Of a DNA stretch of 64,000 nucleotides, positions 25,601 to 34,735 are shown in pieces. Source of the DNA: Symsagittifera roscoffensis (Eukaryota > Xenacoelomorpha > Acoela > Convolutidae). The first letter of the stretch is position 1. Each line of letters begins with the position of its first letter. The stretch spans positions 784,287-848,286 of the forward strand of contig NC_087063.1 of assembly GCF_963678635.1 (NCBI RefSeq), read 5' to 3'. A program made the translations under genes and the position numbers. The notes beneath the pieces are model-generated. The model saw only the letters and a program-made list of their open reading frames with translations. It was not told the DNA's origin and made no database searches.

Positions 25601-28289
25601 CCGTACAACCGACTGAATTGAATTGAGCGTCATAAATCAGTGAATATTTGATGTGATAAGATATTTCAAAGAGATTTGTCGTCGAATTAGGATACCACCG
25701 TACAAGCGACTGAATTGAATTGAGCGTCATAAATCAGTGAATAGTTGATGCGATAAGATATTTCAAAGAGATTTATCGTCGAATTAGGATACCACCGTAC
25801 AAGCCACTGAATTGAATTGAGCGTCATAAATCAGTGAATATTTGATGTGATAAGATATTTCAAAGAGATTTATCGTCGAATTAGGATACCACCGTAAAAG
25901 CGGCTGAATTGAATTGAGCGTCATAAATCAGTGAATATTTGATGTGATAAGATATTTCAAAGAGATTTATCGTCGAATTAGGATACCGTACAAGCGACTG
26001 AATTGAATCGAGCGTCATTAATTAGTGAATATTTGATGTGATAAGATATTTCAAAGAGATTTATCGTCGAATTAGGATACCACCGTAAAAGCGGCTGAAT
26101 TGAATTGAGCGTCATAAATCAGTGAATATTTGATGTGATAAGATATTTCAAAGAGATTTATCGTCGAATTAGGATACCGTACCAGCGACTGAATTGAATT
26201 GAGCGTCATAAATCAGTGAATATTTGATGTGATCAGATATTTCAAAGAGATTTATCGTCGAATTAGGATACCGTACCAGCGATTGAATTGAATTGAGCGT
26301 CATAAATCAGTGATTATTTGATGTGATAAAATATTTCAAAGAGATTTATCGTCGAATTCGTACCAGCGACTGAATTGAATTGAGCGTCATAAATCAGTGA
26401 ATATTTGATGTAATAATATATTTCAAAGAGATTTATCGTCGAATTAGGATACCGTACCAGCGACTGAATTGAATTGAGCGTCATAAATCAGTGAATATTT
26501 AATGTGATAAGATATTTCTAAGAGATTCATCGTCGAATTAGGATACCACCGTACAAGCGACTGAATTGAATTGAGCGTCATAAATCAGTGAATATTTGAT
26601 GTGATAAGATATTTCAAAGAGATTTATCGTCGAAATAGGATACCGTACCAGCGACTGAACTGAATTGAGCGTCAAAAATCAGGGAATAATTGCTCTGATA
26701 AGATATTTCAAAGAGGTTTATCGTCGAATTAGGATACCACCGTACAAGCGACTGAATTGAATTGAGCGTCATAAATCAGTGAATATTTGATGTGATAAGA
26801 TATTTCAAAGAGATCTATCGTCGAATTAGGATACCGTACCAGCGACTGAATTGAATTGAGCGTCATAAATCAGTGAATACTTGATGTGATAAGATATTTC
26901 AAAGAGATTTATTGACGAATTAAGATACCGTACCAGCGACTGAATTGAATTGAGCGTCATAAATCAGTGAATATTTGATGTGATAACATATCTCAAAGAG
27001 ATTTATCGTCGAATTAGGATACCGTACCAGCGATTGAATTGAATTGAGCGTCATAAATCAGTGAATATTTGATGTGATAAAATATTTCAAAGAGATTTAT
27101 CGTCGAATTAGGATACCGTACCAGCGACTGAATTGAATTGAGCGTCATAAATCAGTGAATATTTGATGTGATAATATATTTCAAAGAGATTTATTGTCGA
27201 ATTAGGATACCGTACCAGCGACTGAATTGAATTGAGCGTCATAAATTAGTGAATATTTGATGTGATAAAATATTTCAAAGAGATTTATCGTCGAATTAGG
27301 ATAACGTACCAGCGACTGAATTGAATTGAGCGTCATAAATCAGTGAATATTTGATGTGATAATACATTTCAAAGAAATTTATCGTCGAATTAGGATACCG
27401 TACCAGCGACTGAATTGAATTGAGCGTCATAAATCAGTGAATATTTGATGTGATAAGATATTTCAAAGAGATTTAATGTCGAATTAGGATACCACCGTAC
27501 AAGCGACTGAATTGAATTGAGCGTCATAAATCAGTGAATTTTTGATGTGATAAGATATTTCAAAGAGATTTATCGTCGAATTAGGATACCGTACCAGCGA
27601 CTGAATTGAATTGAGCGTCAAAAATCAGGGAATATTTGATCTGATAAGATATTTCAAAGAGGTTTATCGTCGAATTAGGATACCACCGTACAAGCGACTG
27701 AATTGAATTGAGCGTCATAAATCAGTGAATATTTGATGTGATAAGATATTTCAAAGAGATCTATCGTCGAACTAGGATACCGTACCAGCGACTGAATTGA
27801 ATTGAGCGTCATAAATCAGTGAATATTTGATGTGATAAGATATTTCAAAGAGATTTATCGTCGAATTAGGATACCGTACCAGCGACTGAATTGAATTGAG
27901 CGTCATAAATCAGTGAATATTTGATGTGATAAGATATTTCAAAGAGATCTATCGTCGAATTAGGATACCATACCAGCGACTGAATTGAATTGAGCGTCAT
28001 AAATCAGTGAATATTTGATGTGATAAGATATTTCAAAGAGATTTATCGTCGAATTAGGATACCGTACCAGCAACTGAATTGAATTGAGCGTCATAAATCA
28101 GTGAATATTTGATGTGATAACATATCTCAAAGAGATTTATCGTTGAATTAGGATACCGTACCAGCGACTGAATTGAATTGAGCGTCATAAATCAGTGAAT
28201 AATTGATGTGATAAGATATTTCAAAGAGATTTATCGTCGAATTAGGATACCGTACCAGCGACTGAATTGAATTGAGCGTCATAATTCAG
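22617..28289. repeat. 97/94-bp satellite array C
   Basis: About 59-60 monomers of the same satellite, mixing 97-bp and 94-bp forms, with the 94-bp form dominating to the right. It starts mid-monomer after a poly-C tract. A large higher-order repeat of about 22-23 monomers is visible: marker CAGGGACTGA at 23021 and 25125 (2104 bp apart) and marker TAGTTGATG at 23541 and 25742 (2201 bp apart, one monomer more). The last monomers match the end of array B, including the ACATATCTCA variant and the TCATAATTCAGT terminus. Confidence 0.97.
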
Positions 28290-29640
28290 TGAAAGCTTCA
28301 AAAATAATTTTTCCGTTCTCCTCACGTCGAAACCAAAATTCCAACTGTAATTAGACTTGCTTGTTTTTTTATGCTCATTGCTTTCCGGAAAACAACTCAA
28401 AAACAATCTCTACTAGCAATTCAAAATTTTTGTATCGGTTTCATCTTATATATTTTCTCGAAAATCAACAAAACTCAGGCATAAAACATGATCAAAAACT
28501 CCGATTTATTTGAACATTTTGACTCCGAAATCGAAGTACAAAGTTTTAAAAATTGACTGTAGTAACTCAACATTCTTCTGATTATTTCATATTCTTTGTT
28601 TGAAAGGGGTTCAAGATTCGACAACAAAGCACCAAATAAATGCATAAGCCAAACGAAGATATTATTCACGTCATCACAGTTTCCTAAAAGCATAGTGAAA
28701 ATTCAAAAAGTATTTACTAGTTTTGACCAAGTACTAGGTATTACAATTTGGGTATTACAATAACTCAAAAGCTCAATGAATTCAATTTTCAAAGTATGTA
28801 AGAAATGCATTCGATATAATTGGTTTTCTAAGTAAACAACAGTGCTCGTATCAAGACAAAACCCAGAATCTTCTGATGCCTATGAAAGAAGCCATCCTGA
28901 ATGTCCTTTCACCAATGAGGGATACCATCTGATTTTTACTGCTGATAATATAAAAAAATTAAGTGTTGCAATTTGAGTCGTGTATGGAGTTTTTAAAACC
29001 AATTAGCTGCCTCAATTCAATTTGGAACTATTTTGTTGTGCGGAGGTTAAAAAAAACCAGCAGTTGTAGACACAAACATGGCAGTATACTATAGTGGTGT
29101 TCACACTCGGCTGGCGCCATGCATATCAAAAGATCGATACCCCGAAAAACCAGAGTTATGTAAAAGTGGTGTAATTAATAAAAATTACTTTTTTATTTTA
29201 TTTTACAAAATTACTCGCCTGTTTTGATTAAACCCAGCTGAATTGGAAAATAAAAGCAACCCAGCTAAATTGGAAAATAATGGGCTCAATTGTTTTTGTT
29301 TGAGTTGTTTGAACGCGTTATACAGTTTGAATTGGGTCTAACTAATGTTTTTGTCATGTGAACAACTTTCTGCGGATTTTTTTTCATTGTTATCACAATT
29401 AAACCATTTATGATCAAATTACCCGTTTTTTTTATTCAAAAACAATTTAGAAATAAAAAATAAATTGAAAGTTAATTAGCGAAACAAATTTTTTAATTAT
29501 TTATCTATTTATCTAAGTTTAGATTAAACAATAATAATAGCTTTCAGAAAACCGTGATTTTTTTTTTACAAATTGTGACTTTCGACTTAGCCATTTCTGA
29601 CACATTTTTTGGGATCAAGTTAACATCCTTCCTCCCCCCC
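28290..29640. repeat. Non-satellite island, copy 2
   Basis: Copy of 21265-22616 at an offset of 7025 bp, nearly identical. Differences are single substitutions and homopolymer lengths. It ends at a poly-C tract, but here it continues into unique sequence instead of satellite. Copy 2 may therefore hold the original right-hand boundary of the satellite locus. Confidence 0.9.
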
Positions 29641-29810
29641 CCCAAATAGACCAAGTTAAGATCCTCCACCACAGCGCTTAATTAAAATTAAATTTGCTAA
29701 GCGCTGCATGTAAAATGCTCGATTCTGATTGGCTGAAAATTCGAACTCAGAACCAATTTAACATCCTCCCCCCTAAACGGCTTTTGGGGGGAGGATGTTA
29801 ACTTGGTCCA
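29596..29810. mobile_element. Short inverted-repeat (MITE-like) element next to LTR element 1
   Basis: The right end (about 29786-29812) is a GGGGGGAGGATGTTAACTTG stretch followed by GTCCATTTTTTG. The left end (about 29604-29640) carries the opposite orientation: TTTTTTGGGATCAAG, then TTAACATCC, then a C-rich run. In between are a second degenerate copy (CCAAGTTAAGATCC at 29650), an AGCGCTTA-TAAGCGCT inverted pair at 29674-29705, and a CTGATTGGCTGAAAATTCG stretch. The left end is also present at the right edge of island copy 1. Boundaries and target duplication are uncertain. Confidence 0.45.
29758..29801. other. Perfect 16-bp hairpin
   Basis: TTAACATCCTCCCCCC at 29758-29773 is perfectly complementary to 29786-29801 across a 12-base loop. 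The pairing extends imperfectly outward by about 8 bp. It lies 20 bp from the insertion point of LTR element 1. Confidence 0.85.
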
Positions 29811-29820
29811 TTTTTTGTGT

Positions 29821-30079
29821 TGTGATAACTGTTGAATTAACTCAAGTATTTGTAAAACAGAATAAGTATAACGTTTTAATTTAGACTGCTAACTTGTCTT
29901 ATTTTAGATCTGAGATCATGCCTGTCTTTTCATGTCTCTCTATCAACAGCAATGTCCTAACTGACTATTGCGTTTGGCCTGCAATGAACGGCCTTGAATA
30001 ATAATAACAATACATAACAGAATAATTAATAGCACTATTCTCAGAGGTTACTGTGGCAGCAGTACTACACGGTACCACA
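29821..30079 (-). repeat. 3' LTR of element 1
   Basis: 259 bp. On the element strand it begins TGTGGTACCGTG and ends CAGTTATCACA. Two substitutions separate it from the other LTR. The sequence just inside it reads GTCAGGGGAA on the element strand, a short polypurine tract for plus-strand priming. No canonical AATAAA was seen in it. Confidence 0.95.
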
Positions 30080-30173
30080 TTCCCCTGACGACAACAAAAT
30101 TTTATATAATACTTTATGAAATTTTATAAATAATACGAGATATCAAAGTTAAAGAAAATTGTTCTCCTTTTCA

Positions 30174-32357
30174 TTAGTCTTTTGTTATTTTCTTTAATAC
30201 TTCTTCTTTGTTTCTTGCGGCGTTCCATGATCCCGCCTCGTCCAGTGACGTAGCACCAAACTTTCTCTTGAAAAGGTGTCTCTCTAGCCTGTCAAACGTG
30301 TTGGTTTCCGACGTTTCCTTGTTGTTTATGTTCAACTTCGCTAGTCGCAATCTGTAGGCCTCAAGTGCTGCCAGGTTCAACTCGGTGACATCATCCTCAC
30401 AACCAATCAGTTTTATCGAGTGTGATACGGGACTGCCATACCTCTTCGGTCCCTGGTTTTTAGTTTGTCTATTACTCCGTCTGACTGTCGTGGTGTCTTC
30501 CTCCTTATCGGATTCATCCGCAAATCCTGGTGTGGAATAATCTACTGGGTCCATTTGTCGTGACATTAGTTTTTCGGCTTCTTTTTGGACTCCGCGGGTC
30601 AACACTTGATTTGTTACTTCTTCCCATTCTTGAGATGTCATGTTATTGTTTCGAAATGTGTCCAGAATTTCTTTTTCGCTTGTCTGTTGTGTGATCTTCT
30701 TGGTAGTAGGAACTTCCTTTGGTGTCGACGACGGTATGTATACTGCCTCGTTACTCGTATCACGTTGTTTAGTAACTGTTTTGGCAGCTTTCGTCGTTCC
30801 TGATTCTTGTGTTTTGCCCCTTGTCGGTTTTGTGTTCTGGGCTACTGGTCCTGCTCTGTTCGGTTTTCCCCGTTTACCTCCTAAGTTAAGGCCTCCGCCG
30901 GTTCTTGTGTCTCTTGATGTGACTACGCTCGGTGAGTTTTGGAACTTTTCTTTTAGCTGACTATCCTCTAAATTTTCATCTCTCAGCTCCCGGTCTTTCG
31001 CGTCGTGTTCTTCGGCAGAATCGCTGTCTTCCTCTACTGGAAGTGTTCCTGTTTTTTGTTGTTTACTTCTCGGTTCCTCTCCGGTTGGGCTCCTTTTCTT
31101 CTCTGGATTATAGACTTTGGGCTGTGTTGACAGTTTAGATCGTGCAATGTCGCTTTTTCGATATACTGCACCCGCAGCCGTTTTGATGGTCGATGGTGTC
31201 GCTGATACTATCTTGGATTTTAAGGGTATTGTTAGGGCCTTCCCGCTCTTCCTTTGTTCGTGTTTCCGAAGGAAACTTCCAGACAAATCCTCCTTTGATT
31301 TGGTTTGTTTGTCTTCGATGAATCCACGTTCCCATGAGTATAGAAGTTCTTTCCTCAGTTCGGGATTTATCGTGCTGGTTTCAACTACGACCCGGCGTAA
31401 TTCACTGTCTGAGAGGTCCCGTCTGGTGGCATTCCACTTAGCGTTTGCCTCTAGAAGTTGTTTGAGTTCTTTAGCTCTGGCCCTCTCTTTTGCCATCGCC
31501 GTGTCGTGTCGAAACAAAGGGCTTGTACCCCTGCTATTTCGTCCTTTGCGAATGATTTTAACATTCTCCCTCGACTGATCTATTCGCCTTTTCAGCTGTG
31601 ATGCTGTTAGTGCCGATCTCTCCAAGTGTTCTTTATCTAAACGATCAGAATCCATCAAAAATTTATCCCTAACAATCTTAAATTCCGTTTTCGGTAATCG
31701 GCCAAAGTGTGCTTCGAACGGGGACACTTTTATTGATTTCTGTTTATTCCATCTTAGGTCCCTAATTATTGTACTCAAACATAATTTAATCGATTGTACT
31801 TTCTCGTCGAGTAGCATTACCCCCAATCTTCTTTTAATGGTTTGTATCGTTCGTTCGACTAAGCCACATCCTCGGTGATCCCCGACTGGACAGAATTTTT
31901 GTGCGATGTTATTTTCGGTGCAAAATTTTTTCATAGCTTTCCCTTTGAACCCCAAAAATTGGTCCGTTTTAATTGATTCCGGTATTCCATGAGTGTCTAT
32001 GTAAGTACGGAGAATTTTTATTGTTGATTTTTCCCCTGTAGATTTCGTTACTTTGACTGATGGAAATTTTGAGTATCTATCGATAGCGACTAATAAGTAT
32101 ATCTTCTTCCCCCTATGATCTTCAAGTGGGCCCGCATAATCTAATTGTAGTTCTTGACCTGGCTGTGACAACAGTGGGAGTGGTTTAGCCGAATTTTTTG
32201 GAATTAAGTATTTAGCGTTCTTACCATAGCGAGTACAGCTTCTACACTCTTCGGCCATATTGACTATGTCTTTATGCATATGCGGCCACCACAGGTAGTT
32301 TGAGACCTCCAACATTGCTTCCTGTCCAGGATGACCTTGATGAAGTCGTCGGAGCAC
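30174..32357 (-). CDS. Integrase of element 1 with long C-terminal tail
   Basis: The continuation of ORF2 after the TGA; the first codon is GTG, so it probably does not start translation here. A zinc-binding HHCC module (H6, H9, C38, C41) is followed by a retroviral-type integrase core with D73, D132 and E168, spacing D-X58-D-X35-E. The residues after D132 read QFLGFKG instead of the usual H/x-G-S-G-F seen in element 2, a possible loss-of-function change. A block SPFEAHFGRLPKTEF ends the core. About 500 residues of Lys/Ser/Thr/Glu-rich tail follow with no recognised domain and no membrane segment, so it is not an envelope protein. About 14 residues present in element 2 immediately before the zinc module are missing. 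Confidence 0.88.
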   Translation of the reverse strand: MLRRLHQGHPGQEAMLEVSNYLWWPHMHKDIVNMAEECRSCTRYGKNAKYLIPKNSAKPLPLLSQPGQELQLDYAGPLEDHRGKKIYLLVAIDRYSKFPSVKVTKSTGEKSTIKILRTYIDTHGIPESIKTDQFLGFKGKAMKKFCTENNIAQKFCPVGDHRGCGLVERTIQTIKRRLGVMLLDEKVQSIKLCLSTIIRDLRWNKQKSIKVSPFEAHFGRLPKTEFKIVRDKFLMDSDRLDKEHLERSALTASQLKRRIDQSRENVKIIRKGRNSRGTSPLFRHDTAMAKERARAKELKQLLEANAKWNATRRDLSDSELRRVVVETSTINPELRKELLYSWERGFIEDKQTKSKEDLSGSFLRKHEQRKSGKALTIPLKSKIVSATPSTIKTAAGAVYRKSDIARSKLSTQPKVYNPEKKRSPTGEEPRSKQQKTGTLPVEEDSDSAEEHDAKDRELRDENLEDSQLKEKFQNSPSVVTSRDTRTGGGLNLGGKRGKPNRAGPVAQNTKPTRGKTQESGTTKAAKTVTKQRDTSNEAVYIPSSTPKEVPTTKKITQQTSEKEILDTFRNNNMTSQEWEEVTNQVLTRGVQKEAEKLMSRQMDPVDYSTPGFADESDKEEDTTTVRRSNRQTKNQGPKRYGSPVSHSIKLIGCEDDVTELNLAALEAYRLRLAKLNINNKETSETNTFDRLERHLFKRKFGATSLDEAGSWNAARNKEEVLKKITKD

Positions 32358-33335
32358 TCAGAGGCAATCGTCTACCACCGACATCTGGTGCCACAGAGGA
32401 TTTGTGTAGGGTCCCATGAGCTCGAAACCATGTCTGTCATTTCGTTCCTCTACTCTTCTTAGCCGGTCCATCCAGGTATCTTCTGACACTAGTTCTGCGA
32501 GGAGACTTTTGTCAAATAATTTATCGAGTGAAAGTGGGTTATCTGTCTCCATTAACTGTTCCCCCCGTTTGTACTCAGATTTTCTTGAATTGTGTCTCGT
32601 TTTCTGTGGTGTGATTACACAAGTCTCCGTTCCTGAACTGTAATCCCGGTCGTCGCTATCCAGAGTTAAATCAACTTCGACGATTTGTCCCACTTCTGCT
32701 TCGTCTCCGGAAGTGGATAGACCTGGTGGTTTCGGGTTTTGTATCCCCGAGATAGCCTCTAACTCCATTGCTGCAAAGGGGGGTTCTGTATTCCTTCCTG
32801 AGCCAACCAGTTCCCAGAATGAGACTATTTTTGATTGAGCTGTTGAAACAGTTGATGACGATGGTCCTCTTTTCCCTGGGCTGACTGTTTGAGCAGTTGA
32901 CGTTGATTGTCCACTTTGAGTGTTTGGCAAATACCACCTCGCCTGTGTTGTTTGTTCCAAGTCCGAATCCTCTGATTCTGATATGTGTGGTCGTATCATC
33001 CTAGTCCTGTGAAACGTTGTTGTCACTTCTTCTCTCAAGGTTTTGTTGTTATTTCTCTCCTGGATTCTGACCATCTTTTTCTCTTTTTCGTTATTTTTCA
33101 ATTCGTCTGAGTGCATTTTTCTTGATTTCTCAGTTAAAAATTTTCTGGTTTTTTCCAATAACTGAACCGACTGTATCCGCTGACGATTTTGAGATACACT
33201 GATTTTTGGATTTTCGCGCTTCTCTCGTTGAAACGAACGCGAATCTTCATTTCTTTCGTTCCGGTCGTGCTTTGTCCGTTTTGGACCGTTTTGGTTGCTA
33301 TAGCAACGGGTAGATGACGTGTTCTTAAACGGCAT
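32358..33335 (-). CDS. N-terminal part of integrase ORF2, element 1
   Basis: 325 residues ending at an in-frame TGA (32358-32360), with integrase continuing in the same frame beyond it. The first ~130 residues are highly basic (many Arg, Lys, Asn), followed by a Ser/Thr/acidic low-complexity region. The last ~60 residues (LLAELVSEDTWM then VVDDC) match the section just before integrase in element 2 (LLAELTEEDRFL, VVNNC). A true ATG is at 33333-33335. The frame is also open upstream of it, through the RNase H stop codon, in +1 phase. No enzymatic motif was recognised. In the intact ancestor this was presumably the N-terminal extension of a separate integrase protein or of a +1 fusion. Confidence 0.75.
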   Translation of the reverse strand: MPFKNTSSTRCYSNQNGPKRTKHDRNERNEDSRSFQREKRENPKISVSQNRQRIQSVQLLEKTRKFLTEKSRKMHSDELKNNEKEKKMVRIQERNNNKTLREEVTTTFHRTRMIRPHISESEDSDLEQTTQARWYLPNTQSGQSTSTAQTVSPGKRGPSSSTVSTAQSKIVSFWELVGSGRNTEPPFAAMELEAISGIQNPKPPGLSTSGDEAEVGQIVEVDLTLDSDDRDYSSGTETCVITPQKTRHNSRKSEYKRGEQLMETDNPLSLDKLFDKSLLAELVSEDTWMDRLRRVEERNDRHGFELMGPYTNPLWHQMSVVDDCL

Positions 33336-33393
33336 ATTTTGATCAATTCTAGAATATTCTAGAACGTTTTCGTTCCGGTCGAGCCTATCCTGA

Positions 33394-34704
33394 TCATTTA
33401 ATCGACTGTTTTACACAGTCGAGAGCTTTATGGAAACTTTCCATTGATGTAACTACGAATTTCTCATCCAATACTGACTCCGGCCAGGGTTCCCCCTTTG
33501 GATTTCGAGAAAGATAATCTACTATACCCATATCTTTTCCTGGTAAATGAACAACCTTAAATTGGTAAGGTAATAGTCTGTCTACCCATCTAGTTAATCT
33601 AGATTGGTACGTTTTATTTGATTTATTTTCATCCAAAGCAGAGACCAGCGCTTTGGGATCTGTAGCGATTACGAATTCCTTACCTAATAAATAGTGTTTA
33701 AATCGGTCAACCGACCATACAACTGCAAGCAGTTCGAGCTCATTTGTGGAATATTTTTTTTCTTGTGTGTTTAGGTACCTGGAAGCGAATGCGATTGGTA
33801 TCCACTCCCCCTCAGCGTTTTGTTGTTCTAGCGATGCGCCCAGCCCACTGTGACTGGCATCACATTTCACCCTAGTGTCTAAACTGGGGTCATAATAATG
33901 AATTTTTGTTATATTCGCAACTGCTATTTTTATTGACTCGAATATTTCCGAATGTTCTTCTTTCCATTCGAATTTTTTTACTTGAATTTTTACACTTTTG
34001 AGTTTCTTTTTCTCATTTTCTTCGCGTAATAGTGGTCTCAATTTTTCTGTTAGCGTAGCCGCATTTGGGATGAACTTGGCCAGATGGTTTATACTACCTA
34101 GAAATGATCTAAGTTGTTTCAGTGATGTTGGCGGGCTAAGCTTTAGTATCGCTTCTGTTTTTGTGATCTTAGGAGAGATTCCATCCGACGATAACTTATG
34201 CCCCAACCAATTCACCTCCTGTTGAAAAAATTCACATTTCGACAGTTTTAATGCCAAATTCTCTTTATCTAGCTTTTTTAGGACATTCATAATCAATTCT
34301 TCATGTTCTTGTTCACTCCCTTTTGATACAATGAGTATATCGTCAAGAAAACAGAACGTGTTTTCCGCATGATTTAATGTTCTGTCCATAGCTTTTTGAA
34401 ACTCTGCTGGCATGTCTGCCAAACCATAAAATCCTGTTAGGAATCTGTATGTACCAGTGGCTTGCCCACCTATGATGTTGAAATTGCATTGTTTCGATGT
34501 CTCTGCAGTCAGCTTTAGTTGACTGTACGCGTACTTCAAATCTAGTACTGAGAAATACAGTTTCCCGTTTGTGTTCGCTGTGACAATTTGACTAACACCG
34601 TCTATCAATTCGTCCACATTTGGCATTTGATATTTGTTTTTAAACAATTGTCTATTGATGGGTTTGGCGTCAAGCGCCAACTTTATGGAATCATCTTTTT
34701 TCAC
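33394..34704 (-). CDS. Reverse transcriptase-RNase H segment of element 1
   Basis: This frame carries polymerase and RNA-degrading activities for copying element RNA. By the 436-residue count from the ATG at 34704, RT palm residues are D55 (in LDLKYA) and FLDD at 119-122; most Ty3/gypsy elements, including element 2, have YLDD. The block GFYGLADMPAEFQKAMD is typical of the family. RNase H acidic residues are D282, E322, D349 and D397 (GIVDYLSR). The ATG at 34704 lies inside RT motif 1 and is not a natural start: the homologous frame extends upstream to the break near 34785, so this is the downstream part of a split gag-pol frame. It ends at a TGA about 40 residues after RNase H, where the integrase frame (+1) is already open for about 14 bp. 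Confidence 0.9.
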   Translation of the reverse strand: MKKDDSIKLALDAKPINRQLFKNKYQMPNVDELIDGVSQIVTANTNGKLYFSVLDLKYAYSQLKLTAETSKQCNFNIIGGQATGTYRFLTGFYGLADMPAEFQKAMDRTLNHAENTFCFLDDILIVSKGSEQEHEELIMNVLKKLDKENLALKLSKCEFFQQEVNWLGHKLSSDGISPKITKTEAILKLSPPTSLKQLRSFLGSINHLAKFIPNAATLTEKLRPLLREENEKKKLKSVKIQVKKFEWKEEHSEIFESIKIAVANITKIHYYDPSLDTRVKCDASHSGLGASLEQQNAEGEWIPIAFASRYLNTQEKKYSTNELELLAVVWSVDRFKHYLLGKEFVIATDPKALVSALDENKSNKTYQSRLTRWVDRLLPYQFKVVHLPGKDMGIVDYLSRNPKGEPWPESVLDEKFVVTSMESFHKALDCVKQSIK

Positions 34705-34735
34705 TGTTATTACAATAGGTGCTATAAAACAATCA

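Noticed and set aside
5466-28289. CRISPR-like array
   Set aside because: The repeats are contiguous 97/94-bp monomers with no variable spacers, in an animal genome. This is satellite DNA.
5466-28289. CENP-B box or telomeric repeat in the satellite
   Set aside because: No TTCG-n4-A-n2-CGGG-type box and no TTAGGG-type tandem repeat in the monomer. A centromeric role cannot be claimed from sequence.
30585-31578. Plus-strand frames of 68-153 codons opposite integrase of element 1
   Set aside because: They are antisense shadows of the Lys/Ser-rich tail and show no domain.
30174-32357. Envelope gene in LTR element 1
   Set aside because: The long tail after integrase lacks a signal peptide, transmembrane segment and furin-like site. 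It is a hydrophilic extension of integrase.
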